A DNA stretch of 64,000 nucleotides from Rhodocollybia butyracea (GCA_015501585.1 JADNRY010000003.1:310001-374000); one strand, 5' to 3'. Shown: positions 38,361 to 49,623, numbered from the stretch's first letter. Notes: a model not told the origin generated them from the letters alone. Program-made: numbers and translations.

Positions 38361-38399
38361 CTGTAGTATGATTTCGATATCACACTCACCGATACTCCA

Positions 38400-39314
38400 A
38401 TGTGTCCAGTTCCGGCTTGGGTTGTCGATATACCCGAACCTCGTCATATCACGACGTTGTTAAAGTGCGTCAAGCAGCTAATCGTAAATCTGTCCCCCCG
38501 ATATTGATTCCGGAACCTTAGATGGCTCAAAGTTTCTGGGCTGGAAGATCCCGATCTTGGGCATCTCAAGAGGATCAGGAAGCAGGACAACCAGACGACG
38601 TTGTTATTATCAGTGGAACCAGTGGAACCCGAGCTGCCTGCCGAGTTCGAACTTCCTAGCCCGTTCCAGATACCTGTTCCCTCGTCTGCCGCATTGACAC
38701 TTACTTCCCTCAACCTCAAAACCGCGCTATGGCCCACCTTCTACGCACCCAAACGGAAGGGAGAGATGGAATCTTGGTCTCACGGCAAGGTCAAATGGGC
38801 TCGCGATGCAATGCAAGTTGTCGTAGCGGAAGCGCAGAGGGCACGATCCGAAGGCGAAGTTAATGTCCAAATATTTGCGTAGGAACTATAGACTCACCCC
38901 TCTTTATAGCTTCCCATCTTCGCTTTCCTGCCTGTGTCCTACGAAGATGGCCTGGATAGAACGGCAGCAGCACGGGACACTCGAAATTCTACCTCACACC
39001 CACTCCGACATGCTGCACTTAACCTCATTCGAATGGTAGCGGATCTAAACGCAGAAGAATCTGAACACGGTTCAAATTATCTTCTTACAACCAAAACCGT
39101 CTTTTTGAGCCACGAACCCTGTATCATGTGTAGTATGGCACTGCTACACTCCCGCGTCAAAGAAGTCTTTTATCTTACACCAATGCCCAAGACCGGTGGG
39201 TGTGGTGGTATAGCGTGTCTCCCGATGCTTGAGGGAGTTAATCATCGATTCGAGATCTGTGTTTGGAATGAACCCCCATCTGACCTGACAATAGACGAAA
39301 CACTAGACGCATAA
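38400..39314 (+). CDS. TAD3: Tad3/ADAT3, non-catalytic subunit of the tRNA A34 deaminase
   Basis: Forms the heterodimer with Tad2 that converts adenosine-34 to inosine in tRNA anticodons. Proposed start ATG 38400 (MCPVPAWVVDIPEPRHITTL), then after an intron (about 38465-38520) LKVSGLEDPDLGHLKRIRKQ, the usual N-terminal Tad3 region. The deaminase domain is in the last exon: HPLRHAALNLIRMVADLN, with His zinc ligand and Ala where active deaminases have the catalytic Glu, and LSHEPCIMCSMALLHSRVKE with the PCxxC zinc ligands (about 39109-39165). Then GGCGGIACLPMLEGVNHRFE. Stop TAA at 39312-39314. Replacement of the Glu is the hallmark that separates Tad3 from Tad2. Introns also near 38878-38930. 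The start is uncertain because the frame is open upstream to TAG 38364-38366. Confidence 0.88.
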
Positions 39315-39624
39315 ATCATTCTTTAACGTGCATTGAACTTCGAACGCTTCGACTTCTGAAGCTGTTGAGAAATCCCGCAGATCTGCAATGAGCTTGACTG
39401 TTCTTCATGGGAAACACTGTTACTTACTCAGAAGTCCTCGTCCTAATGCCTACAAAGTATTCTTGAGCACACTTCTTCGCAAGTTGAGCCAAGGCTCACA
39501 AGGCCAAGGCCAAAGCGACAATTAAATTCCCATATTGAAATTCGGGAAAGACGAGGCAAATATCGCGTGACTCTAAGTAGCACGTGCATAGACAAACAAC
39601 GCGCTTTCTCTTACCTTTACTACC
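39315..39624. other. intergenic
   Basis: 310 bases between Tad3 and Nse2, both on the plus strand. Likely Tad3 3' UTR plus Nse2 promoter. Nothing else seen. Confidence 0.4.
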
Positions 39625-40916
39625 ATGCCAGCCACTTCTTCTTCGCGTCGTAGAACGACTGCTCGTGCCCAAGACGACTCTGATATTGAAGATGGGCCCA
39701 CACAAGTTACCGCTCGAGAGGATGTCGATGAGGATGAAGATGAAGGCCCCCGACGCGCCAAAAAAGAAAAGAGATCTCTCAAAGGCAAGAGTCGCGCTAC
39801 TGAAGCTCAGCAAGCCGTCAGTAATGATGACGACGACGATGACGATGATGAGAGAATCGATGTCGATAACTTTGCCGACCAACCTCTGGCCAAAGCAGAC
39901 GTACAAAAAATCAATGGGCTCTCATCAGATTGGCAAACCATGGTCAAAACTATCCACAGAAGTAACAATATGGTTTCGGATGTAGCTGTGGCTCTAGCTG
40001 ATAATGCTGAAGGCGAAGATGCCCAAAAAGTATGCTAATGTGTGCGCGACGCTTGGGGGGGCTGCTAACGAAATTTTTATTCAGGGCTTGTTGGAACTTG
40101 AACGTTTGCTCAAAGGTCTCGTCGACATCGAAAATGAAATGCAAATCAATCATGATGTTCTTGAGAACTTGGGTCAAGAAGTAGCCAGTGGCATTGAGAT
40201 TGTGAGTAATTCAATCGAATTGAGCGCCCGTACACGCGCTCAGAGACTGTCTGCCAGGACAGCATCATTCAACAATATCAAGAAAATGTCCAAAAAACCA
40301 AAGAATCATATTTCGCGAAAACTACTAGGCAAAAGTATGCGAAGAACGAAACGTACAGACATTTTAAGGAGTCTATCTATGTGTGTGATACAAGATCAAG
40401 TCTTTGATGATAAAGCCAATCTTTTTTTTATGTACAGGAAATCGAGCATCCTGGACAAGCCATGCCTCCGGTAACAGAGCTTATGCCCAAAGGTAAGAAC
40501 TTTTGTCCATTACACACTGCGTCTCATCAAACCTTTTATCCCAGAACCTGGCGATGACAGTGATGATGACGAAGACCTGGAAATGGGCGCGGTGACACAA
40601 GACTACAAATGTCCGCTCACGTTGAGGCCTCTTGAAAATCCCTTTACTTCGTCAGTATCTTTCTTGCGATATCAAAATACAATCCTTGACTTTGAACTGC
40701 AGAGAGGTCTGTGGTCATTCGTTCTCGCGGGACGCCATTCGCGAATATTTTGCCAACGACAGAGGCTCGAAGGACTGTCCGGCTTCGGGCTGTACTCGAT
40801 CGTTCCGACTCTCAGACTGCAAGCCAAACAGAGACCTTGCCAAAAAGATCAAGCAGCACGAGAGAAGACAGAAGAAAAAAGAAGAGGAAATGGATGTGGA
40901 GGAAGTTGTCGAATGA
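39625..40916 (+). CDS. Nse2/Mms21 SUMO E3 ligase of the Smc5/6 complex
   Basis: Start ATG 39625 (MPATSSSRRRTTARAQDDSD). An acidic low-complexity region (Asp run near 39825-39850) is followed by the helical Smc5-binding part (VQKINGLSSDWQTMVKTIHR, then LLELERLLKGLVDIENEMQI, near 39905-40140). The C-terminal SP-RING (zf-Nse) reads TQDYKCPLTLRPLENPFTS, then after an intron EVCGHSFSRDAIREYF and SKDCPASGCTRSF (about 40600-40830). This shows the Cys...Cys-x-His...Cys...Cys pattern of SP-RING ligases. It ends in a basic/acidic helix (KKIKQHERRQKKKEEEMDVE) with TGA at 40914-40916. Role: SUMOylation during homologous-recombination repair. Introns near 40030-40083, 40200-40300, 40330-40440 and 40490-40545. 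It converges with the RdRP gene 170 bases away. Confidence 0.88.
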
Positions 40917-40954
40917 ATACTCATTGTATCTACTCCATGTCTATGTCGCTTATT

Positions 40955-41080
40955 TCTTCTGGATCCTCTGTTTCTTCTAGATCCTCCGTGTCCTCCAGAT
41001 CCTCCGTGTCCTCTAGATCCCCCGTGTCCCCTAGATCCTCCGTGTCCCCTAGATCCTCCATGTCCCCTGGATCCTCCATG
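40955..41080. repeat. 18-bp minisatellite, seven copies, between Nse2 and RdRP 3' ends
   Basis: Seven head-to-tail 18-bp units with consensus close to TCCCCTAGATCCTCCGTG and few substitutions, all multiples of three. The last copy ends three bases from the RdRP stop (41084-41086). On the minus strand the units encode a hexapeptide in every frame; in the RdRP frame it is GGSRGH. See findings. Confidence 0.9.
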
Positions 41081-41083
41081 TTT

Positions 41084-44000
41084 TCATGTCTTCCATATAT
41101 CTCTGAGTCGAAGTATATCCTCGCTCGTTTTCCGGTCTAAGTCGAAGTCGCTCTCATCGCTATTCCCGTCACTGTAGATATGCTTCCTTTTGAATTTACC
41201 CCTAACATCATCCCCTGCATCCTCTTCTAATTCGTTTATCGAATCAAGGAGCACACCAAGAGAGATGTACTGGAAACTATGAGCACCAGGGATCTTTTGT
41301 GCCACCTGTTTGCGAGACAACTCCCATGCGTACCACGCACGTTGAGATGAATTTTCTTCTCCGAATATATCAATTTTTGTATTTTGAACCAAGAGTTGAG
41401 TGTGTCCCCTACGAAATGAATATTGTAGTTGACGAAGAAATGATGTTATTGGATGATGAACATACCTTAACTTTGACATTTTTCCCTTAAGATATTTTGG
41501 GCCGGGAGCTTTCGCCGAGATCGTGCCTAAAATAACTTCCTCTTCGCCAAGCGACGTCGTCGAGGACAAGGAATATGAGTCCAGAGTTCTACAGAAGATA
41601 TCACGATAATTCTCATTGATTTCGAGGATATTCCTGCTCATTCCGGTGTCGATGGTATATATATCGATCCCGAGTAGGTCTAAGCGTCCTTGCAAGAGCG
41701 AGTGTAGGTCGTCATCTTGAATGGAAGGCCCCAAGCCGGGTGCAATTACTGGGGGTCTTATTGAATGCCCTGGTCGCAAGTCACGAGTTGCTCCCGCGCG
41801 ATGGCTCGGAGGGTTGACTGGTTTCACGTTCGGTAGGGTGATTCGTCTTGCTAGAATCCCGATAGCACGTTCGGAAATGTAATATCTTGAATTATTCAGT
41901 ATATCAACATTCTCAGGCGCACACCAATCTGGCTTTTGTTCAAAATGCAACCTCGGCAACTCTTTTACGTGAACTGCCTTATGGTATGGAATGAGCATCA
42001 TGTTAGTAAGATAAAGGCTTGGTGGGCTCTTTGGTCGTACACACCTTGCCTGTTTTGGGATAATCAACAGCATTCGAGTGCAATTCAGCAAGTTTTATGC
42101 AGTCCTCGTCAAAGACCCCTTCCTGACTTTGGTCGGCGATGATTAACCATCTCGTGGCGATGAGACCAACAATCTGAGAGGTAATGTTAGGACCGCTAAT
42201 TACGAAGTATAGTGAGATTGCATACGTCGCCGGTGATATACTCCAAGATAAAATCAGACACGTCGTTCAACGTGCAATCCTGGGGCAGTAACTTTCTGGC
42301 TGGGCGCTCATATTTGGCCGGTTCTGCGATCTTCTTGGGCCTCAAGTTGGGATGGACAGCCATCGGGATAACGTTGTACGTGTCTCCGTCCAGATCTCCT
42401 CCACCCAGTTTCGATGGCATCGGTCGCGAACCTAGAGGAAAAAAGTCAGTAGTGCTGGATGTGAGCAGGGAATAGACAAAACCCCTTGTTGGAAAAACTA
42501 CGGTGTTGATGAGAGGTTCATGTTCGAAGCATGATCCTGGTGGAGGTTTCCCGATGGCTCTGGCCATCTGGATGTCGCCCGGATGGCACACTGGTGATCT
42601 AGTAATCAAGACATCACCTTCGATGTACTGAACTTCACCATTGATTGGTTTTACAGCGGCAAAGATTTCGCCTTCGTGCAGATGTTCATGGACATCGGCA
42701 ACACCGACAAGGTTCCAAGCACCTTCGACAGGAATCCTAGTATGATGTTTGAGTTCTTCAAACGAGGATGTTCAATGTCAAAAACTATTGTAACTATGGT
42801 TTAAACTTACCTCGCAGGATATGATGGACAGCATACTGAAGCATAGATTGGTAGAATGGATCATTCTGATATAGATATTCCATCCCTAGGCGAGAAAGCT
42901 GAAGTAGAATCGAAGTCAAACTAAATGAGTTGCCAAGACCGAAATTCTCCAGCAGTCGAGCGGCAGTATCAAGACTCTTGGCCGCACAGTAAGTATGCTC
43001 CACTGCTTTGTCCTGCAAAGCTTGAAAAGCCTCGTATGGTACCCCCAGATCTTCCAGAACCATAACAAGTGGTCGATTAAGCGAAAGTTTTAACGGGCGA
43101 TCGAAAAATTGGGCAATCTCGATATTGTTGGTTAATTCAGTTCTGAACTTGTGCATACTTGGGCGTACGCAAATAACGTTTCCTTTCAGTTTGTAGTCGA
43201 TGCTAAGCATGCCTTTGGATCCTCCATGTCGGATCTGGAAAGCAGGTATTGTGGGATCGGTACGATTCCGAGTGCGTCGTCTCGTTGCTTTGAGTTCAGT
43301 CCAAACTCGCGAGGCAAACGCAGCAGACATTGTACCACACCTGAATAAATTGTCAAACAATTGGTTTAGTCGAAGGATTGCTCACCCATCCGTATAGTTG
43401 TACTTTTCGTCAATTGTCAGCTTATCACGAAAGAACAACGTTTCTTCCACTTCAACCAGAGAAGCCTCAGTAGCAGTGAAAGCTTGAGAAATTCGAGCAC
43501 CGTAAAGAGCGGGGCAACGTCGAAGCTCTTTGTCTTCAAAGCTTCCTATTTTTTTGATGATCTGAGAGGGACTGACGTCGTCGAACGGTTTAAGAAACCA
43601 AACTACTCAGAGGATTAGATTTGAGGGCATTTCCAAGAAGGTTTCAACTCACCCGTGTGATCTTTGAGTGAACTTTGAGTATAACCTAAAAACTTGAATT
43701 TTCGGCCAGCAAGTGTAAAGCCGTGCTTTAAGTATGTGCCAAATCTTTCTTGGATGAAAGAGTCATCGTCAATGCTTCGCTCGTGTCTGATTGAACTTTT
43801 TTAAGATGGCTAAGATGCAGCGTAACTTGAGCCGTACCTGTATTTGTTGCTTCCCTCATTAGCAAAGCAAACTTTCAGGAAGCAATCGTGTTTCGATGAA
43901 GGATACCACCTTATGACACGATTAGAACGTTCTATAAATGGTCCATCTGGGTGGTAGCTTGTCGGTGTAATCCTAACATGATAGGAGGTGAACAAGTTCA

Positions 44001-45334
44001 TATTAGTCAATTGTGACGTGGGTGGTCGATGGAGAATGGGTGTAGCTCCACTGCTATCCACTGTGGATTGACCTTCTCCAATGCCACTAGCATAGCTCTT
44101 CGTTGCTGAAGTGAAACATTGCTCGATGCTATCATAGCTTTCGCTATCTGACTCTCCCGTCCACTGATTTACTTTTTCAGCAAAGTGACGAAGGACGTCC
44201 GCAGTATATTCCGATCCTCTCAGTCGGACAAGAGAGCGAATCTCAGGCATTAGGACGACCATTTCTTGAACGTCTACCCGTAATCGACGAACTAGATATT
44301 CGACTTGAAAAGCAACAGGCCATTCAAGCTGCTGGATGAAAGTGGCTACTTTTGCAATGGTTGCTTCATTGAAGATGTTACGACGGTCTATGGGTTGATC
44401 ATAAGTATCGATTTGGCCTTTCATTGGACGAGTCTGAACAATACGATACAGTTCTCGAAACAAGGTCTGATCCCTTTTTGATGCGCAGACGAGGCGTATG
44501 ACTTCTGAAGTATATGGAGCAACTATGTCGTGTCCACGGAGAGGAAGGTACGACCCACGCTCGTTCAAACGGCTATCGGGTGTGACTTTCTGAGTTTCAA
44601 AAGAAGGAGGGTACCAGAGATTGAGGTAGATCACTGGTTCGAGTCCAGCACCAGGTTGGGGCTTATGGCTGGAGACCGAAAGATATCGGATCCAATCAAG
44701 TCGAATACGGATGATAGCGACCACAGGATCAACAAAATCACCCCTTACAGAGATGAGTATTTCTGGTGGTCCATCAGAATTGAGCGTCAGCTGCCCAGTT
44801 GGGAGGCACAGGTATTCCCATTCAATGGATACAACTCCGTCTCGAGCTAGCCAGCCAAACTGGATTTGGTCAATGTTTACGACGCCTTCCCTCAGAGTAG
44901 ACTTTCGCGCCTCTTCAGTCTCAGCGGTTGTAGGATCTTGGAATGGGAGACGACTGATCTTTTCCAGAACATCAGGCCTCGGTTCATTTCGGCTTGCACA
45001 AAAAATGACTCTTTGGCCTTCAAATAGACATTTCTTGGATGGTGCACAACCGTCATTTCTCTGTCCGTATTCATCGAGAAACTGGGTGGCGATTGGGACA
45101 TTAGGAAGTGTCAAAAAGCCTATAGCACACTGAGCTGATGACATGGAGAAAAGGAGGAAATATCTTGCCCGATTGAGATCCATCATGATCGCTGGAACGT
45201 AGTATGGAAACATGGAAGTTGATGGGGTGAGAGAGAAGGTGAGTGTATCCAGGTCCATGGAGAATGAGTTCAAGTTTTCGAGTTACGTCAAATTTAGTGC
45301 AAGTTGAGTTGATATTGCGCATAAAGATGTCCAT
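41084..45334 (-). CDS. eukaryotic RNA-dependent RNA polymerase (QDE-1/RdRP family, RNA silencing)
   Basis: Makes double-stranded RNA from single-stranded templates in RNAi/quelling. Proposed start ATG 45334 (MDIFMRNINSTCTKFDVTRK), followed by HPINFHV; the frame then changes, probably by an intron near 45140-45210, to CAIGFLTLPNVPIATQFLDE. The catalytic core is in later exons: MSAAFASRVWTELKATRRRT (near 43330-43270), QIRHGGSKGMLSIDYKLKGN, then SPVCHPGDIQMARAI (near 42595-42545) and the double-psi-barrel metal site LGGGDLDGDTYNVI, with DLDGD at 42382-42396. The C-terminal exon ends LRLRDIWKT, TGA at 41084-41086. About 1,250 residues and roughly eight introns. Family and active site are clear; individual exon edges are not all resolved. 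The frame continues open past the stop into the minisatellite. Confidence 0.92.
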
Positions 45335-46357
45335 CTTCAGCAGGATTCAATATTCAACTAAACGATAGTACGGTTAGCATGGCTTCCCAAGGAGAATAAG
45401 TTTATTACTAGTAATAAGTTAGGCGTAGATGTGATAAGCAGAGGAAACGTCGGGCGCTAAATTCAAGTTGAATCAAAATTGGGCGATCGTCCCTGATTGT
45501 CCTGATTGCTTTGTATTATTGGTTATCAAGCTCTGAGCTAACTCAGGCTAACTCTTGCTTTCTGGGCCGGCTAGTCAATGGGCCCGTGCCTCCTTTTAGT
45601 TACATGTCGCAATAGCTACAATAATAATTCTTTCGCCTTCGACCCCTAGTTGGCCCAATGAGTTGACCCTAGCGTAAGTTGATGATAGTGGTTGTCCTGT
45701 TTCCTTGGGTAGTAGATGATTAATGAGATGGATTCCGCGTCGCTTGTCGACTGTCTGTCTCCCACAGCGTCTGGTACGGAAACAGCATAAATACCAACGA
45801 CTCGGAGCTGGCTACAAAAAGTTAGTTCACAAAGCTCGATACTAGTGAGCTGAAAAGCACAGTCAAGCACAGTCCAGAGATATCGATGATGGCTTGCCGG
45901 TCAAAGTAACTTATATCGTCTCGGTTCCCTTCAATCTCATTATCCCGTCTTGCCATAGATTATTCTCGAGAGGAGTAGTTTTCGAGAACAGTGAAATGCT
46001 GGTGCTCGAGAAAGCTGATATGATTGACATTTCATGATAAATGCCAAGCTCTAGTATGACTTGATCGAGAGTACAGTGGCTGACACTGGCTGTTGGCGAG
46101 CACAGTCGCTAGTGCAGGCGATTTGCTGTTTGGGCGATCAGAAATTGTAACCCTCGTATTCCGACTAACAGAAACTCTACCACGAGGGTTCAGATTCTAC
46201 GCTCTAACCTTCCGCCTACTCACTTTCTACTTGGATCCTGGTTGGTGGAAAGTCCTCTTGAGATTCTAGACCATACACTCTGTCCATCTTACATCCATCT
46301 GAATGATCGTGTTATATACAAAACATCCGTGATAAATACCCTAATATACGGAGAGAA
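45335..46357. other. intergenic region upstream of RdRP
   Basis: 1,023 bases between the RdRP start and the stop of the membrane protein gene. Contains a repeated AACTCAGGCTAACTC-like motif near 45537-45555 and a TATTACTAGTAATAAG palindrome at 45401-45416. No coding sequence recognised. Likely RdRP promoter. Confidence 0.35.
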
Positions 46358-47723
46358 CTATACCGCAGAACCCATAGACAAATCTCCTTCGGATTGATCA
46401 TGACCTTCAAGTTCATGCTCCATCCTGCTAGTATGGTCATGGGAAAGAACAAATCCAGCCGACGCAGCATGAAAGGTGCTTAGTTTGTTCGTCGCATCAG
46501 CTCTCTTCGAAGGTAGCGGGGGTTTGAATCTCAAGGCACTACCTGAAATCCCAACACTGACAGTATACAGCGTGTCCGTCCGCCATGCTCTACCGTCCGC
46601 CAACCGGTAAATGATGAGGTAGCTGACAATTTGCTATCAATTAAAAATCAGTCACCAACTCGAATCTTGACCTTGAACACCACCACAACAAATTATAACA
46701 TACCTGGGCAGCGCATGAGATGAATAGCAAGACTTGATTTGCAGGATTATTGACTGAATAGGTGATGAGGAACAACAAGGCACAAACGGAATAGATGGCA
46801 GCGGATTCCACAATAATGGTGAGCATAGAAATGTACCCGTGTGCGTGCTCGGCAGGTAAGCTTTCTAGTATTTGTTTCCTGTATACTAGTAGACGACCAG
46901 TGATCAGGACGGTGAGGATAATGTTCACTCCAAGGGAGATTGAATAATAGGATGTTCCGAAAGCAAGGGGTAGCTTGGAGTAGAAGGAGAGACCAGGTTC
47001 ACTGGACTCGAGGGTCCACAAAGTTCCCATGACTAGTTGTGCCATTAATGATCAATACGGTACGGGATAAGAGCATTTGGACCTACTAAAGGAAGCTAGA
47101 AGGGTCATAGCAGGGAATGCTGTGACTAAATACGCCACCAGCTTTCCTGAAGATGTCCAGATAACCCAACATCTCCATAACTAGAACAACAATTTCAGTA
47201 CGTACATATTTAGGAAAGACGACTCAGTGTACCATGAGGGCATCAGACAGAAATGTCAAGACGAAAAGGGAAGCGTCGAACAGGACGTTCACAGCCCAAT
47301 TCTGCGTTGCAAGGAAGAATGGCCAAGGCCCCCCTGCGATATCTTGAGAAACCACAACAAGATTACGAAGAAAAAAACTCACCTGGGTAGTTTCGATTGT
47401 CTACATACATGAGCTGCACCGTGCGGGCCTGAACAATCACGAAAACTGTAGCTACTGAAACTAATACGGTGATGTATCCCAGGAGAAAGAGTGATTTAGG
47501 GCTTTGCTTTCTCCGCTTCCACAGATATATGGCACAGGAATAGTATAGTACCAATTGAATTCCTAGTACCACCGCTCATATCAGACGACCCAGAAGCTTA
47601 GGCTCAGTGATGAGGGACAAGTAGCTTACCATAACCAACCCCACATGCCACGTCGCCAGCGAGAAAAAAACGTTCCAGCTGGATGATCGTCTCTGATTCA
47701 TCTGGTCCATAGTACGGGGCCAT
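46358..47723 (-). CDS. fungal multi-pass (probably seven-helix) membrane protein
   Basis: Start ATG 47723 (MAPYYGPDESETIIQLERFF), first exon ending VACGVGYG near 47630. Further exons: IQLVLYYSCAIYLWKRRKQS and LFLLGYITVLVSVATVFVIV (about 47560-47420), WAVNVLFDASLFVLTFLSDA and LMLWRCWVIW (about 47305-47165), then SYYSISLGVNIILTVLITGR (about 46950-46900), IIVESAAIYSVCALLFLITY and QVLLFISCAAQ. The C-terminal exon is polar (SMGSAV, stop 46358-46360). Seven hydrophobic segments, the DxLMxWRCWVIW motif and the fifth-helix TxRLLxYR region are typical of a large basidiomycete family of uncharacterised 7TM proteins, often expanded as paralogues. Ligand and function unknown; GPCR status is not shown. 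Confidence 0.75.
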
Positions 47724-49377
47724 TTTTGTGAGGAAATATAGAGAGACCGGAATCTCAAGTTTTTATACATCTTCTGAACCAATTGTCCCGCAGATGGCCA
47801 TGTATAAAATTTTCAGTGGATTCCTCACATCAGACATGGCTTCATCCTCTTCTGGGGGGAAATAGGTTGATATACTGATTTGAGCGTTTCTACAGGTACG
47901 GTCAGTTCTCAGACTCGCGTTGGATTTAGTACTAAGCGATTGAGAGCGATTTAACCCTGAACGACTACAAGTAAAGTTGAATTCATGATTGTGGCTCACT
48001 TAGCGATTCATCCCGTTCCTTCGCTTTTTATTTGCTATTTAGCAGCCATCAGTGGGTATGTAAGAAGTAGTACAATGCAGTACTTACTACTTGTGTCTCA
48101 TTCAAAAGTAGCTATGAATCGCACCTGAATTTAAGAACTGACCGTACCTAATCGCATACAATTCACCAAGCGATTCTGGAGCAATCCAAAACACCTGAAT
48201 CGCCTCAGTACCGCGGTTCAACTTTGACCGATGAGAGGCAAGGTCATGATAACGATTCTGGATTCTGATTTGGATTCTGGATACGTTGTCACATCAGCGG
48301 GGCCGCAGCTGTACTGTTTCTTAATCAGTAATTCATTTGTTTTCATCTCTGCTTAAATTTTAGTACATAAATTCCAGATATGCATTGCCAAAAAAAAGGC
48401 TTAAAATGTATATTTCTCCATAGGTGGTCACCTATATTCAAATTGACTTCAATGGCACTGTATATCAGCATCTCAACACATCTATCCCTCTACCGACATA
48501 TCTATCCTCCAAGTCTACCAACACATCTAACACATCTATCCCTCTACCAACATCTGACACTAGCCATCCCCTGTCGGGGCTCATTTGACATAGCTTGCTG
48601 AATTCATAGTGGATACGGGGTACTGGTATAATGTTTACAGGTACAATGTTTACAGGTACACTGGCAGATCTACAACCTCAGAAATTTGGTAAGTTCACAT
48701 CTGCAAAACCTGGGACAAGCTTTGGCTGCTCTGGAGCACTCTGGAGCGCTCCAAAGCTGTCAAAGCTGCCAAAGCAACCCAGAGCAGCTCAGAGCGCTCT
48801 ACAGCGAGTACCCTTGCTCTGAGATGCTTTGGACTGAATAGCAACTGAATAGAACTGCTTTCATCAAAACCCAGGTTTTGCAGATGCATCTAGCTGATTT
48901 GAAGATAGATAGATAGATGATCTTAGCCCGAGTCTTTCGTAATCCACGCTCCCGCCGCAGAAGATCGTAAGGACCGTTAACCAACGGTAATAGCATCTGT
49001 GTAACGTGCGTTTTAGAAGGTGCAGTTTGCATCGATGTAGATATCAAAGTTGATAGCGAAGGCAGTCGTGGTAATACCTGAGTACAAAATAAGGACAACT
49101 AAATTCTGTAGAGTGATGAGTACAGCTGTTCATAAACCAAATTTATTTACATTGATAGAAAACACATTTCATAGGCAGGAGGTTCAGTTTGGGTTCAGTG
49201 TTGTCACTTGTGTTAGACATCCGATAACAAAGACTGGAGAGTTTTTCGACAGTTAAGATCGTATAGAGTAAGATCTGTTACACAGCACGGATGAAGTGAT
49301 AGAAAAGTTCTCAACGTCAAAAGCAGAAACTTTGAAGTGGTCCAATAATTGAAGCTTGAAGGTCAGCGTTGGAGTAG
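47724..49377. other. 1.65-kb intergenic region with small repeats
   Basis: No convincing gene. Contents: C/T-rich CATCTATCCCTCTACC-type repeats at about 48475-48550; a 15-bp direct duplication ATGTTTACAGGTACA at 48631-48660; the MITE-like hairpin at 48698-48886; and GATAGATAGATAGAT at 48903-48918. A frame at 47763-47999 (minus) just upstream of the 7TM gene lacks family features. The retroelement begins at the right edge. Confidence 0.45.
48698..48886. mobile_element. MITE-like 189-bp hairpin element
   Basis: Bounded by a perfect 17-bp inverted repeat: CATCTGCAAAACCTGGG at 48698-48714 and its reverse complement at 48870-48886. The interior is rich in CTCTGGAGC, CCAAAGC and CAGAGC motifs that pair imperfectly, so the unit could fold as a long hairpin. 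It has no coding capacity. A clear target-site duplication is not visible, so classification as a miniature inverted-repeat element is tentative; a structural RNA gene or simple palindromic relic is possible. Confidence 0.45.
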
Positions 49378-49606
49378 TTGCTAGCTGAAGCTACGTGAGC
49401 GGCTTCTGAACGGCTAGCGTAAGTGTTAGATAAGGCAAGGGCGAACGTACAAAGTATCTTAGAGCTTGGACCAATAGATTAGATTACGGTAGATTATCCT
49501 CTTTGGTCCAGCTCGTGTACGCGTCAAGTCTTCTGCTTGTTGCGCTATTCTCCATATATTAGATATTCCTCGTTCTCCTTCTTTCCACTCAGCATTGATT
49601 TTTGGC
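49378..49606 (+). repeat. split direct repeat A1 (left end of DIRS element)
   Basis: 229 bp, identical by eye to A2 at 54932-55160. It begins TTGCTAGCTGAAGC. The first 45 bases can fold into nested stems (GCTAG...CTAGC enclosing GAAGC...GGCTTC), possibly a recombinase or priming structure. It ends at the shared TTTTTGGC, just before the Gag start at 49624. Confidence 0.92.
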
Positions 49607-49623
49607 TCTTTTGACTCCATCCC

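Noticed and set aside
38229..38366. Definite intron fusing SET and Tad3
   Set aside because: The length is a multiple of three, but the GTGGAA donor is weak and the removed acidic tail looks like real coding sequence; kept only as an alternative hypothesis.
40955..41080. Possible CRISPR-like array
   Set aside because: The 18-bp units are contiguous without spacers in a eukaryotic genome; this is a minisatellite.
47763..47999. Minus-strand 78-codon frame just upstream of the 7TM gene
   Set aside because: No motif, not in a spliceable phase with the clear first exon (MAPYYGPD). Likely 5' UTR/promoter sequence.
48903..48918. GATA microsatellite as a regulatory cluster
   Set aside because: Short simple repeat with no nearby gene start; no support for function.
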